This document shows, piece after piece, positions 56,126-64,000 of a stretch of DNA of 64,000 bases. Origin of the DNA: Ndongobacter massiliensis (GTDB lineage: Bacteria > Bacillota > Clostridia > Tissierellales > Peptoniphilaceae); NCBI RefSeq assembly GCF_900120375.1, contig NZ_LT635480.1, positions 620,001-684,000 of the forward strand. Reading direction: 5' to 3'. The position numbers were made by a program, and so were the translations under genes. The stretch's first letter is position 1; each line of letters starts with the position of its first letter. The notes beneath the pieces were generated by a model, which saw only the letters and a program-made list of their open reading frames with translations, ran no database searches and was not told the DNA's origin.

Positions 56126-57664
56126 ATGGTTTCAAGAACGACGACGTGCCAGCAACTCGGTACGCGCGTTGCACTTGCAACGGTGGAAGCGGAAATCCTT
56201 AACGGATTTACCGCTTTTTTTATTGTGGGATTGGCGCAAACCAGTGTGCAGGAGTCCAAGGAACGGATTCGTTCCGCCTTGGCGTCGATGGATCTGCAAT
56301 GGCCCGTGGGGCGTCTGATTGTGAATTTAGTGCCCGGAAATTTGCCAAAGGGCGGCACCCACTGGGATTTGCCGATTGCGGTCGCTATTTTTCAGGCGAT
56401 GGAACTCATTTCACCAAAGCGCACCGAAAATTTCGGTTTTTTCGGAGAGCTTTCTTTAGATGGTACATTGTGCGGTGTCGAGGGAGCCTATGCCTTTGCC
56501 GAAGGGATGCGCGATGCAGGGGTTACAAACCTGATTTTGCCGCAGGAAAATGTGGAAGCCTGCAAGTTTGTGCCGGGAGTGTCGCTATACGGCGCAACCG
56601 ATGTACAATCCGTATTCCGCTTTCTGCGGGGCGGCGATGTCCTGTCCTGTACCAAAGGGCGACAGGGACTCCGGGAAGAGCGGGCACAGGTCGGGGATTA
56701 TGCCGACATACGCGGACAGAGTACATTAAAGCGTCTCATGGAAATTGCCGCTGCCGGCGGGCATGCAGCGCTAGTCATTGGTCCGCCCGGTGTCGGAAAA
56801 ACCATGGCGGTGCGCCGACTTCCGGGCATTCTTCCACCGCTTACGGAAAAAGAAAAAAGTGAAATCTATCGACTGCATTCGTTGTATGGCGGCGATTCTT
56901 CCGGCAGTGTGCGTCGCCCTTTTCGCACTGTGCACCACACAATTACCCGTGCGGCGCTGTTGGGCGGGGGTGTTCCGTTCGGCTTCGGCGAAGTGAGCTT
57001 GGCGCATGGGGGCATTTTATTTTTTGACGAGTTATTGGAATTTCCGCGCCGTACGCTGGAGTTATTGCGGGTGCCGATGGAAAAAAAGATCTTGCAGGTG
57101 GTGCGTGGACGTCAAATTTGGGATTTGCCCTGTGATTTTCAGCTGATGGCGGCATCCAACCCCTGTCCCTGTGGAAATTATGGCGATGATACGCGCGCCT
57201 GCACCTGTCCGATGGCAACCGTACAACAGTATCGCGAGCACTTATCTGCAGCAATGTGCGATCGCTTCGATCTCTGTCTGGAAGTGCGCAGGCGAGACGA
57301 GAAAAAACCTTTGCCGGTCCCGAAAGCGGAACGACAAGATGGGAATACGGATGCTATGCGTCGGCGCGTGGAAAGCGCAAGGCTGCGGCAGGAAAATCGC
57401 TATGCAGGACTTTCCTTTTCTAAAAATGCGGACTTTCCGGACAGCGGGAATGTAAATCTGCTCAACCCCACCGCAGCAGCAAAGCAGGCGCTCACATCGT
57501 TGGAGCGTTCGACCGCCCTTTCCGAGCGCGCACTTCGAAAAATTCTACTCGTTGCGCGCACGATTGCGGATCTGGAGGGTACCGCATTGGGGGAGGAAGA
57601 AGTTCTCGAGGCATTTTACTTTCGCCGTTACGGACTCGATTTTCGCCGGCAAAATTTGGTATAA
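56126..57664 (+). CDS. comM: ComM/YifB-family Mg-chelatase-like AAA+ ATPase
   Basis: A 512-residue protein. The N-terminal Lon-protease-like domain (about 15-165) precedes the AAA+ module with Walker A GPPGVGKTMAVRRLPGILPP near residue 219, Walker B ILFFDELLEF, and a C-terminal Mg-chelatase domain. The cysteine cluster PCPCGNYGDDTRACTCP is the family's zinc-like site. In Vibrio ComM is a hexameric branch-migration helicase for transformation; no competence gene is next to it here. The ATG follows ACAGGAGGGTCT. Confidence 0.93.
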   Translation: MVSRTTTCQQLGTRVALATVEAEILNGFTAFFIVGLAQTSVQESKERIRSALASMDLQWPVGRLIVNLVPGNLPKGGTHWDLPIAVAIFQAMELISPKRTENFGFFGELSLDGTLCGVEGAYAFAEGMRDAGVTNLILPQENVEACKFVPGVSLYGATDVQSVFRFLRGGDVLSCTKGRQGLREERAQVGDYADIRGQSTLKRLMEIAAAGGHAALVIGPPGVGKTMAVRRLPGILPPLTEKEKSEIYRLHSLYGGDSSGSVRRPFRTVHHTITRAALLGGGVPFGFGEVSLAHGGILFFDELLEFPRRTLELLRVPMEKKILQVVRGRQIWDLPCDFQLMAASNPCPCGNYGDDTRACTCPMATVQQYREHLSAAMCDRFDLCLEVRRRDEKKPLPVPKAERQDGNTDAMRRRVESARLRQENRYAGLSFSKNADFPDSGNVNLLNPTAAAKQALTSLERSTALSERALRKILLVARTIADLEGTALGEEEVLEAFYFRRYGLDFRRQNLV

Positions 57665-57665
57665 T
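57660..57665 (+). promoter_or_regulatory. Probable -10 element of the efp operon
   Basis: A perfect TATAAT overlaps the comM stop codon, about 30 bases before the efp start. The region 17 bases upstream (GATTTT) is a weak -35. Confidence 0.45.
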
Positions 57666-57694
57666 CATTCCAATGACATAGGCAGGAGGATAGT

Positions 57695-58252
57695 ATGATT
57701 TCAGCGAATGATTTACGAAAGGGCGTAACATTTGAATACGATGGGGATGTGTATCAAATCGTCGATTTTCAACATGTGAAGCCGGGCAAGGGAGCCGCCT
57801 TCGTCCGCGCAAAGATTCGATCGGTAATGAATGGCGGCGCAAAAGAGGTGACGTTCAACCCGAATGACCGCTTTGCCGAGGCGCGCATCGACACGAAAGA
57901 GATGCAGTACCTGTACAACGACGGGACATTGTATTATTTCATGGATCCGGAAAGCTATGAACAGATTCCGATGAATTTGGATATTGTGGAGGAAGCCATT
58001 CGCTATATTCGCGAGAACGATATGGCGACCATTCGCTTCTATAACGGGAAGGCCTTTGATGTGCAACCGCCGAATTTTGTGGAATTGGAAGTGACGGAGA
58101 CGGAACCCGGCGTCCGCGGGGATACGGCAACGGGAGCGACCAAACCGGCAACTGTGGAAACGGGCGCCACCGTCAATGTACCGCTTTTTGTCAATATTGG
58201 AGACGTCATTAAAATTGACACGAGAAACAATGAGTACCTCTCGCGCGTCTGA
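57695..58252 (+). CDS. efp: Elongation factor P
   Basis: Rescues ribosomes stalled at polyproline. The 185-residue protein has the three-barrel layout, the loop [15 protein letters not shown] with the tip Lys at 32, and the signature segment containing [20 protein letters not shown]. The tip KPGKGAAF is the unmodified or hydroxypentanoyl type seen in Firmicutes; no epmA/epmB is here. The ATG follows GCAGGAGGATAGT. Confidence 0.97.
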   Translation: MISANDLRKGVTFEYDGDVYQIVDFQHVKPGKGAAFVRAKIRSVMNGGAKEVTFNPNDRFAEARIDTKEMQYLYNDGTLYYFMDPESYEQIPMNLDIVEEAIRYIRENDMATIRFYNGKAFDVQPPNFVELEVTETEPGVRGDTATGATKPATVETGATVNVPLFVNIGDVIKIDTRNNEYLSRV

Positions 58253-58682
58253 ACCCAAAAAGGATAAAATTCGACGGTCGGAAGAACGCGAATGGCTGGT
58301 GCGCCTTGCCTACGAGACAGAGGGAGAAATTACGGACGAGCAGCACATCACCGCCTTATTGCAGGCGCACGCGTTGCCCGATTCCTCTTATCTGCGGGAT
58401 TCTCTGCGTTCACTTGCGCAAAACCGTCCACAAATTGATGAAAGTATTGCAACCCATTTAAGCGGGTGGTCTTTTGACCGCCTGCTTCGCATTGATTTGG
58501 CGATTTTGCGGATTGCCGTGAACGAACTTTGCTATACGAGGGCGGCGCCCGTTCGCGTGGCCATCAATGAGGCGGTTGAGTTGGCGAAGCGCTACTCCGA
58601 TGCGGACTCGTATCGCTTTGTAAATGGGCTATTGGCTTCCATTGTAAAGGAGTCGCAAGCAACGGACGGGACGGCACAATGA
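58230..58682 (+). CDS. nusB: Transcription antitermination factor NusB
   Basis: Binds boxA RNA with NusE in rRNA antitermination, relevant to the rRNA operon in this window. The 150-residue helical protein has [14 protein letters not shown], the [22 protein letters not shown]-like segment (starting at [15 protein letters not shown]) and the C-terminal [17 protein letters not shown] and [10 protein letters not shown]. The ATG at 58230 lies within efp and has only a weak GAGAA before it, so coupling to efp is likely. Confidence 0.93.
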   Translation: MSTSRASEPKKDKIRRSEEREWLVRLAYETEGEITDEQHITALLQAHALPDSSYLRDSLRSLAQNRPQIDESIATHLSGWSFDRLLRIDLAILRIAVNELCYTRAAPVRVAINEAVELAKRYSDADSYRFVNGLLASIVKESQATDGTAQ

Positions 58683-59755
58683 GACCGCTTCGCGTGGGGG
58701 AATTAGTTCGGTATATTTCAAGCATCCTGACGCAGGATTCTCTGTTGAAACGCTTTCAAGTGGAAGGGGAGGTCGTCAATTTTCGCCGAACAAAGTACGG
58801 TTACTTTGATTTGCGCGAGGGCGATGATCTGATCAGTGCCGTCTGCTTTCAACCAAAGATACTTGAGGGGGTGCAGGAAGGCGAGCGCATTATCGTAAGC
58901 GGCCGTATCACCACATATGTGCGCGGCAGTAAATATCAGATTCTCGTCGATGCGGTCGAGCGCGTAGGACGCGGGGCGCACTTACTGGCGTTGGAAAAAC
59001 TGCGGCAAAAACTTTACGCAGAGGGATTGTTTGCCCCTTCGCGAAAAAAGCTTCTTCCACGTTATCCGAAGACCATCGGCATGATCACATCGGCCGGCGG
59101 TGCAGTTCTGCACGATTTCCTCAATGAATTGCAGCAACGCTATCGCTTGGCGGAGGTAATCGTGTGCCCTGCGCAGGTCCAGGGAAAAGAAGCGCTTTCG
59201 AGTCTGCTTGCCGCAGTAGACTTTTTGGAATCGGATGTCTTAGAAGAACAGGGGATTTCGAAACCGGATGTGCTGGTATTGGCGCGCGGCGGCGGTTCGA
59301 ATGAGCATCTGGAAGTCTTTAACGAAGAAGCCCTAGTGCGTCGCTTGGCGCATTGTCGGATTCCTGTCATTAGCGCAGTCGGTCATCAGGTGGACTTTAC
59401 CCTGTGCGATGAAGTGGCGGATGTGCGGGCCAGTACCCCTACGGAGGCAGCGGTTCTCGCCACTCCGGCCACTTCGGAAATCCATCAGTGGATCGATGCC
59501 TGTTGTACGCAGATTGCAGGTGCGATTCAAGGGCAGATTGCGCATCGACGAAGCGCGATTCACCGCTTGATTGCGGAGATGGATGCGCATCAGGTGAAGC
59601 GCTTTCAAACGGAAAGCTACCTCTTGTTTGAAGGGGAAGCTCCCGTCCCGGAACAAGCCATCGCCGTTGGAAAGTCCTATGTGCTGGCGGGAAAAACGCG
59701 CCGGTTTTCTATACGCGTGGAAGCGGAAATGGGCAAGAAAGAGGAAACACAATGA
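58679..59755 (+). CDS. xseA: Exodeoxyribonuclease VII large subunit, short form
   Basis: Large subunit of ExoVII. The 358-residue protein has the N-terminal OB domain (VGELVRYISSILTQD to residue 100) and the catalytic domain with PKTIGMITSAGGAVLHDFLN, VLVLARGGGSNEHLEVFN, VGHQVDFTLCDEVADVRASTPTEAA. It is about 90 residues shorter than the Bacillus protein; the shortening is in the coiled-coil region after residue 270, while the C-terminal strand segment (GKSYVLAGKTRRFSIR) is kept. The start overlaps nusB by ATGA. Confidence 0.93.
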   Translation: MRPLRVGELVRYISSILTQDSLLKRFQVEGEVVNFRRTKYGYFDLREGDDLISAVCFQPKILEGVQEGERIIVSGRITTYVRGSKYQILVDAVERVGRGAHLLALEKLRQKLYAEGLFAPSRKKLLPRYPKTIGMITSAGGAVLHDFLNELQQRYRLAEVIVCPAQVQGKEALSSLLAAVDFLESDVLEEQGISKPDVLVLARGGGSNEHLEVFNEEALVRRLAHCRIPVISAVGHQVDFTLCDEVADVRASTPTEAAVLATPATSEIHQWIDACCTQIAGAIQGQIAHRRSAIHRLIAEMDAHQVKRFQTESYLLFEGEAPVPEQAIAVGKSYVLAGKTRRFSIRVEAEMGKKEETQ

Positions 59756-59997
59756 CCGATTCGCAGAATTTCGAAAAGAAATTGGCGCGACTGCAGGCAC
59801 TCGCCCGTTCCTTCTCACAGGAGGAACTCTCTTTTGACGAGATGGGGAAACGCTATGCGGAAGCGAAAAATCTGGCGCAGGAACTGCATGCGATGTTGGA
59901 TGAAGCGGAGTTGCATCTGCGCATGATCGGTTCAGACGGACAGGAAATGGATCGACCGGAGGATGCCATGATCCTATCAAAAGAGGAGTTCGAATGA
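59752..59997 (+). CDS. xseB: Exodeoxyribonuclease VII small subunit
   Basis: An 81-residue helical protein that packs on XseA coiled coils. NFEKKLARLQALARSF, LSFDEMGKRYAEAKNLAQEL and the ALLDEAE-like segment (MLDEAELHLRM) are typical. It has an acidic C-terminal tail. Coupled by ATGA to both neighbours. Confidence 0.9.
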   Translation: MTDSQNFEKKLARLQALARSFSQEELSFDEMGKRYAEAKNLAQELHAMLDEAELHLRMIGSDGQEMDRPEDAMILSKEEFE

Positions 59998-60878
59998 ATC
60001 ATATGGAAGCGCTCCGGGAAGCGTTCGAAAGATACCGTAGGAAGCGTTTTGACGCGGAGAAAAACCGTTGGGAAGAAGACGAGCCCGCCCTTCCGAAAAA
60101 TCCGGTGCTGGAAGCGATGGAATATGCGACCGAAGGCGGAAAGCGCGTGCGCCCGCTCCTGCTGTTGCTCTCGTACGAGGCTTGCAGCGTACAGACGTTT
60201 ATTCCGGAGTATGTTTTTGATTTCGCATTCGCTCTGGAGTGTATTCATGCCTATTCGTTGATTCACGATGATTTGCCTTGCATGGATGATGACGATGAGC
60301 GGCGCGGCCGACCGAGTACCCACGTGGCGTTTGGGGAATGGCAGGCGCTTCTGGCGGGCGACGGACTGTTAAATTACGCGTTTTCGCTGCTCCTGCAGAC
60401 GGCAGAAGAGGTGGAAGGATCGGCGCATCTTCCCTGTGTGCGCGCCGGACGCGTTCTGGCGCAGGCTGCGGGGTTGCACGGTATGTTAGGCGGGCAGGTG
60501 CTTGATCTGAGTCCGCAGGTGCTGAACGAATCCGATGTGATTACCCGTATGGTTGAAAAAAAGACGGCGGCGCTTTTTCGCGGCGCGTGTACCGCGGGTG
60601 CACTGCTTGCCGGCATGGAACCGGGCGATGCCGCGTTGGCAAAGCTGGATGAATATGCACGCTGTTTGGGGCTTGCATTTCAGGCAAAAGACGATCTGAT
60701 GGATCGGATGCAGGACGAAGAAGAAGAGAAGATTACCCTCATTTCCGATTGGACCGAAGAAGAGGCACAGGAGCGCATTTGCGCCCTCACCGAGCGCGCT
60801 GCGGCTCAGTTGACGGGGTTACTGCATCCGCAAATGCTGATCGAATTAGCACAGCAACTGGTGCAAAGGCACCACTAA
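59994..60878 (+). CDS. ispA: Polyprenyl (farnesyl/geranyl) diphosphate synthase
   Basis: Condenses isopentenyl diphosphate with allylic diphosphates for prenyl chains. The 294-residue protein has GGKRVRPLLLLLSYEA, the first Asp-rich motif LIHDDLPCMDDDDERRGRPS, GEWQALLAGDGLLNYAF, and the second motif AFQAKDDLMDRM. The five bases of the usual dxs-tlyA-nadK run that separate ispA from argR in many Firmicutes are replaced by a gap of only 26 bases, so the source of isopentenyl diphosphate is not shown. Confidence 0.93.
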   Translation: MNHMEALREAFERYRRKRFDAEKNRWEEDEPALPKNPVLEAMEYATEGGKRVRPLLLLLSYEACSVQTFIPEYVFDFAFALECIHAYSLIHDDLPCMDDDDERRGRPSTHVAFGEWQALLAGDGLLNYAFSLLLQTAEEVEGSAHLPCVRAGRVLAQAAGLHGMLGGQVLDLSPQVLNESDVITRMVEKKTAALFRGACTAGALLAGMEPGDAALAKLDEYARCLGLAFQAKDDLMDRMQDEEEEKITLISDWTEEEAQERICALTERAAAQLTGLLHPQMLIELAQQLVQRHH

Positions 60879-60904
60879 TAATCTTGCATACAGAGAGGGT
60901 GGCA

Positions 60905-61357
60905 ATGAACAAGTATAATCGACAACGCATCATTTTAGACATCATTTCCAGCAGTCCGGTAAAGACACAGGATGAATTGTCCGATAAACTGCGCGATCGA
61001 GGCGTGCGCGCCACGCAGGCGACCATTTCACGCGACATCAAGGAGCTGCGCATCACAAAGGTGCAGACCCGCGACGGGGAATACCAATATGTCGCTTTGG
61101 ATACGGTTTTTGACTCCATGAACGATCGCATGGCCAAAATTTTTCGTTCCGCGGTGCTGTCGGTACATGATAATGGCCAGATGATTATTGTGCAGACCAT
61201 CGCGTATACGGCGACTGTCGTCGGATGGACCATAACCAACGCCAAAATTGACGGCATTGCCGGCATACTGACGGGACACGACACCATTTTTATTGCTGTT
61301 GACAATAAAAAAGACATTGATCGCATCGTCCTTCAGATTCAGGAGCTTATGAAGTAA
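60905..61357 (+). CDS. argR: Arginine repressor ArgR/AhrC
   Basis: Arginine-responsive transcription regulator of 150 residues. The N-terminal winged helix (MNKYNRQRIILDIISSSPV, then TQATISRDIKELRITKV) and the C-terminal arginine-binding trimer domain with DNGQMIIVQT and GIAGILTGHDTIFIAV are present. The ATG follows AGAGAGGGTGGCA. Its place before recN is conserved (ahrC-recN) and says nothing about its targets. It overlaps recN by one base. Confidence 0.94.
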   Translation: MNKYNRQRIILDIISSSPVKTQDELSDKLRDRGVRATQATISRDIKELRITKVQTRDGEYQYVALDTVFDSMNDRMAKIFRSAVLSVHDNGQMIIVQTIAYTATVVGWTITNAKIDGIAGILTGHDTIFIAVDNKKDIDRIVLQIQELMK

Positions 61358-63066
61358 TGATCATCAACCTCGGCATTCGAAAATTCGCGATTCTTGAAAA
61401 TTGGATTGTCGACTTCTCGGATGGAATGAGTGTTTTCACCGGAGAAACGGGAGCCGGCAAGAGCCTTTTTGTCGATGCATTGAATTTCGTTACCGGCGCC
61501 CGCGCGCAGAGCCGATTCCGACGAGAGGGAGCGGAGGAGGCTGTGGTGGAAGCCGCCTTTTCGGTGGATGAACGGACGGCAAAGCAACTTTCTGCACTGG
61601 GATGCGAACCGGAAGACGGCATTTTGATCTTTCAGCGAATGTTGAACGATTCGGGGTCACAGGCGCGGATGAACCGCCGCATAACGACGATTTCCGCGCT
61701 GCGGGAGGCGAGTGCGCTATTGATGGATATTCATGCACAGAATGCGCAGTCGCTGTTGGCGGATCGAAAGAATTATCTGAATCTACTGGACGAGTTTGCC
61801 GGCCCGGAGACGGAAGATCTGAAAGCGCATTTGGCCACCGAGTTACAGGCGCGCAGCGATTGTTACAAGGCGCTTGACAAAATTTCCATGAGTCCGGAAG
61901 AGACGGAGCGGGAAGCGGATTTGTTGCGTTACCAGATGCAGGAAATTGCCGATGCCGATTTGCCTTCCATCGACGAAGAAGCGCTGAATACGGAGTATCG
62001 GTTGCTCAGCGGTGCACAGGAGCGTGCACAGGCAATGGATGAACTCTTGCATCAACTGGAAGGAGGTCACCACCCGATCCATTATGCGATGCAAGAGGTG
62101 GCGCGCGATCTGGATCATCTGCAGCACACCGATGCCGCGTTGCAGGAGGAGGCAGAACTCGCGTGGCAGATTGAGGCCGAGTTGGACAGTTTGCAGGAAA
62201 ATCTGGAACAGTACCGCGAGAATATTCGCATCGATCCGCCGCGGATGGAAGAAATCGACGCCATTTTTCAGCGTTTGCAAGGGCTGCGGCGAAAATACGG
62301 GAGTACAAATGAAGAGGTGTTGCAGTTCGCCGAAACGTGTCGCCTGCGGCTGCATGCGTTGGAGGGAGCGCATCAAACGCGCCAGAGGCTGCAGCAGGAA
62401 ATTGCCGCACATACAAAGGCGAGCGAAGCGGATGCGGCGCAATTGCATCAATTGCGGCGCCAGGCCGGAGATCGTCTGCAGGCGCGCATTAAAGAGGAAT
62501 TGACACAGATGGCCATTAAAAAGTTGTCCTTTTCCGTTTCTGTGACAGGCGCCGGGGAAATCGGACCGAACGGGGGCGACACCATTGACTTTCTGATTTC
62601 GACGAATCCGGGCGAGCCGATGCACAGTATCAGCGAAGTCGCTTCCGGCGGTGAAATGTCCCGATTTATGTTGGCATTTAAGATTGTACTGGCCGAAGTG
62701 CGACAGATCGGTACATTGGTTTTCGATGAAATTGATACCGGGATCAGCGGCCGAACGGCGCAGGTTGTTGCCGAAAAATTGGCGCGCCTGGCACGCACGC
62801 ATCAGGTATTGGTGATTACGCACCTGCCGCAGATTGCTGCGGTAGCGGACCATCACTTTCTCATTCGCAAACAGGTGGAAAACGGAACGACGTACTCCCA
62901 GATTACACAACTTGACGCATATGATAGGATTGAAGAACAGGCGCGTTTAATCGGCGGTGCGCAGATTACCAATGTGACGCGCGACAGTGCGCGGGAAATG
63001 ATTCAACAGGCGCAGCATCTGCGCAAAATGGAGCGCGAAGGAGGCAGGTATGACCCATCGGGATAA
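61357..63066 (+). CDS. recN: DNA repair protein RecN
   Basis: SMC-like ATPase of double-strand-break repair. The 569-residue protein has Walker A TGETGAGKSLFVDALNFV (residues 29-36 core), a long coiled coil from about 150 to 350, the ABC signature EVASGGEMSRFMLAFKIVLA, Walker B TLVFDEIDTGISG and VLVITHLPQIAAVADHHF. It starts at the TAATG junction with argR. Confidence 0.95.
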   Translation: MIINLGIRKFAILENWIVDFSDGMSVFTGETGAGKSLFVDALNFVTGARAQSRFRREGAEEAVVEAAFSVDERTAKQLSALGCEPEDGILIFQRMLNDSGSQARMNRRITTISALREASALLMDIHAQNAQSLLADRKNYLNLLDEFAGPETEDLKAHLATELQARSDCYKALDKISMSPEETEREADLLRYQMQEIADADLPSIDEEALNTEYRLLSGAQERAQAMDELLHQLEGGHHPIHYAMQEVARDLDHLQHTDAALQEEAELAWQIEAELDSLQENLEQYRENIRIDPPRMEEIDAIFQRLQGLRRKYGSTNEEVLQFAETCRLRLHALEGAHQTRQRLQQEIAAHTKASEADAAQLHQLRRQAGDRLQARIKEELTQMAIKKLSFSVSVTGAGEIGPNGGDTIDFLISTNPGEPMHSISEVASGGEMSRFMLAFKIVLAEVRQIGTLVFDEIDTGISGRTAQVVAEKLARLARTHQVLVITHLPQIAAVADHHFLIRKQVENGTTYSQITQLDAYDRIEEQARLIGGAQITNVTRDSAREMIQQAQHLRKMEREGGRYDPSG

Positions 63067-63604
63067 TCGGGAGAATACGTTAAAAAGTGAAACGATTTAT
63101 GAAGGTCGCATTCTCACGCTTCGCGTTGAGACGGTAGAATTACCGGATATGAAGTATGCGAAACGGGAAATTGTGGATCATCCGCGCGGTGCGGGCATTG
63201 TGGCAATCGACGGGCAGGATATGTATTTTGTTCGCCAGTATCGGGTTGCGGTGCGCACACATCTCCTGGAAATTCCCGCCGGTCTCGTGGAACCGAATGA
63301 AGATCCGAAGAATACTGCGGCACGGGAATTGCAGGAAGAAATCGGATTCAAGCCGGGAAAACTGGAATATGTGTTGGACTGTTACGCATCTCCGGGGTTT
63401 ACCAATGAAAAGCTTAGTCTTTTTGTTGCAACGGACTTACAACCCTCCAAACGCCCCTTGGATGAGACAGAATTTTTAGAACCGATTCGCATGCCGATTG
63501 AAGAGGCCTATCATAAAGTATTGAATTTGGAGATTGTCGATGCCAAAACCATAATCGGCATTCTCTACGCAAAGCGTCGCTTTGTTGAGGGGCTTCATGT
63601 TTGA
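63050..63604 (+). CDS. NUDIX hydrolase, probable ADP-ribose pyrophosphatase
   Basis: A 184-residue NudF/YqkG-type protein. The Nudix box is GLVEPNEDPKNTAARELQEE followed by IGF, preceded by the LLEIPAG segment characteristic of ADP-ribose hydrolases, and the PGFTNEKLSLFVATDL segment follows. It removes ADP-ribose or related nucleotides; the substrate is inferred. The ATG lies within recN after GAAGGAGGCAGGT, a strong site. Confidence 0.88.
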   Translation: MTHRDNRENTLKSETIYEGRILTLRVETVELPDMKYAKREIVDHPRGAGIVAIDGQDMYFVRQYRVAVRTHLLEIPAGLVEPNEDPKNTAARELQEEIGFKPGKLEYVLDCYASPGFTNEKLSLFVATDLQPSKRPLDETEFLEPIRMPIEEAYHKVLNLEIVDAKTIIGILYAKRRFVEGLHV

Positions 63605-64000
63605 TTGGAATCTTTCCAGCACGGTCGCACGTGTGCTGGCGCTGATTTATACTATTACTTCGCATGAATGTGCACATGCGTTAATGGCTTTGTGGAACGG
63701 AGACACAACGGCGCGCGATGCCGGTCGACTGACGTTGAACCCACTGTCGCATTTGGACCCGATAGGGGCATTTTGTCTCCTTTTTTTTCGCTTCGGTTGG
63801 GCGAAACCGGTTCCGATCAATGCGCGAAATTTCCACCATGTACGTAGCGGGCTCATTACTACGGCACTTGCCGGAGTGACGATCAATCTCCTCTCCGCCT
63901 TTTTGGCCATGGCGCTGCAGCTGCTTTTGCCGAATTCGTTGGGCTTTCTTCAAGAGTTTCTTTCCATGGTGACGATTTACGGCATTGCGTTTTGCGTCTT
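63597..64000 (+). CDS. Site-2-type membrane metalloprotease (M50), 5' part only
   Basis: The first 134 codons of an M50B-family protein; the gene runs off the right edge. The zinc motif SHECAHALMALWNGD (HExxH) lies near residue 24, followed by RLTLNPLSHLDPIGAFCLL, the NPxxHxDPxG pattern of the YwhC/SpoIVFB-like group. Hydrophobic segments surround it. Members cleave within the membrane or act as zinc peptidases of unknown substrate. The ATG overlaps the nudix gene by eight bases; nudix-M50 adjacency (as yqkG with ypuH neighbourhood genes) is common before scpAB, which would be outside the window. Confidence 0.85.
   Translation, partial: MFDWNLSSTVARVLALIYTITSHECAHALMALWNGDTTARDAGRLTLNPLSHLDPIGAFCLLFFRFGWAKPVPINARNFHHVRSGLITTALAGVTINLLSAFLAMALQLLLPNSLGFLQEFLSMVTIYGIAFCV

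Overview
The window is a chromosomal segment of a low-redundancy, Gram-positive anaerobe of the Firmicutes, most likely class Tissierellia, family Peptoniphilaceae. The basis is Firmicutes-type gene order (rqcH-yicC-gmk-rpoZ-coaBC-priA-def-fmt-rlmN-stp-prkC-rsgA-rpe-thiN-rpmB-asp23-fakA-recG-rsmD-coaD), sigma-A style promoters and strong AGGAGG ribosome sites, the absence of the spoVM gene usual near rpmB in spore formers, and the character of the 16S rRNA. Core genes are of medium G+C, which within that family would fit a Murdochiella-like genus; this genus suggestion is inference and needs the 16S to be searched.

Layout. 1-21.3 kb: the start of rqcH (leftward, cut by the edge), then a long rightward block of housekeeping genes for nucleotide and CoA synthesis, replication restart, N-formyl-Met processing, Ser/Thr phospho-signalling and ribosome maturation (yicC to thiN), leftward rpmB, a second rightward block (asp23-like, fakA, recG, rsmD, coaD, coiled-coil protein), leftward tmcAL and an isochorismatase-family hydrolase. 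21.3-26.9 kb: a ribosomal RNA operon 16S - tRNA-Ala(TGC) - 23S - 5S - tRNA-Thr(CGT). The 23S carries an intervening sequence in the helix-45 region, and the 5S/tRNA-Thr part has its own consensus promoter. 26.9-33.3 kb: an AT-rich accessory island with a thioredoxin-like membrane protein, frame-broken gene remnants, a G5-domain membrane protein, two paralogous 68-residue proteins in duplicated gene-plus-terminator cassettes, and a flavinylated lipoprotein reductase. 33.3-64 kb: a racemase-family protein and a HerA-like ATPase (leftward), then almost unbroken rightward operons: unknown gene-ruvC-ruvA-ruvB-queA-tgt-yajC; recJ; relA-dtd-MBL hydrolase-aspS-rseC-like-der-plsY-gpsA-HlyD-like-yggS/ylmE-sepF; lspA-ung-rluD family-comM; efp-nusB-xseA-xseB-ispA-argR-recN-nudix-M50 protease (cut by the right edge).

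How it works together. Most genes overlap their neighbour by 1-30 bases (ATGA or TAATG junctions), so the core is built of translationally coupled operons. Functional groupings are visible: translation start and rescue (def, fmt, rlmN, rsgA, rqcH, efp, dtd, queA/tgt), recombination and repair (priA, recG, ruvABC, recJ, recN, xseAB, ung), membrane lipid supply (fakA, plsY, gpsA), envelope signalling and division (stp/prkC, sepF, ylmE) and stringent response (relA). Several genes that usually sit inside these operons in relatives (rsmB, secDF, hisS, dxs-tlyA-nadK) are absent here.

The best candidates for something undescribed are the duplicated small-protein cassettes at 29.9-30.8 kb with decayed genes between them, the oddly ordered thioredoxin-like protein at 27.1-27.7 kb, the back-to-back rpmB/asp23 promoters that share one palindromic -35 hexamer, and the unrecognised helical protein in front of ruvC.
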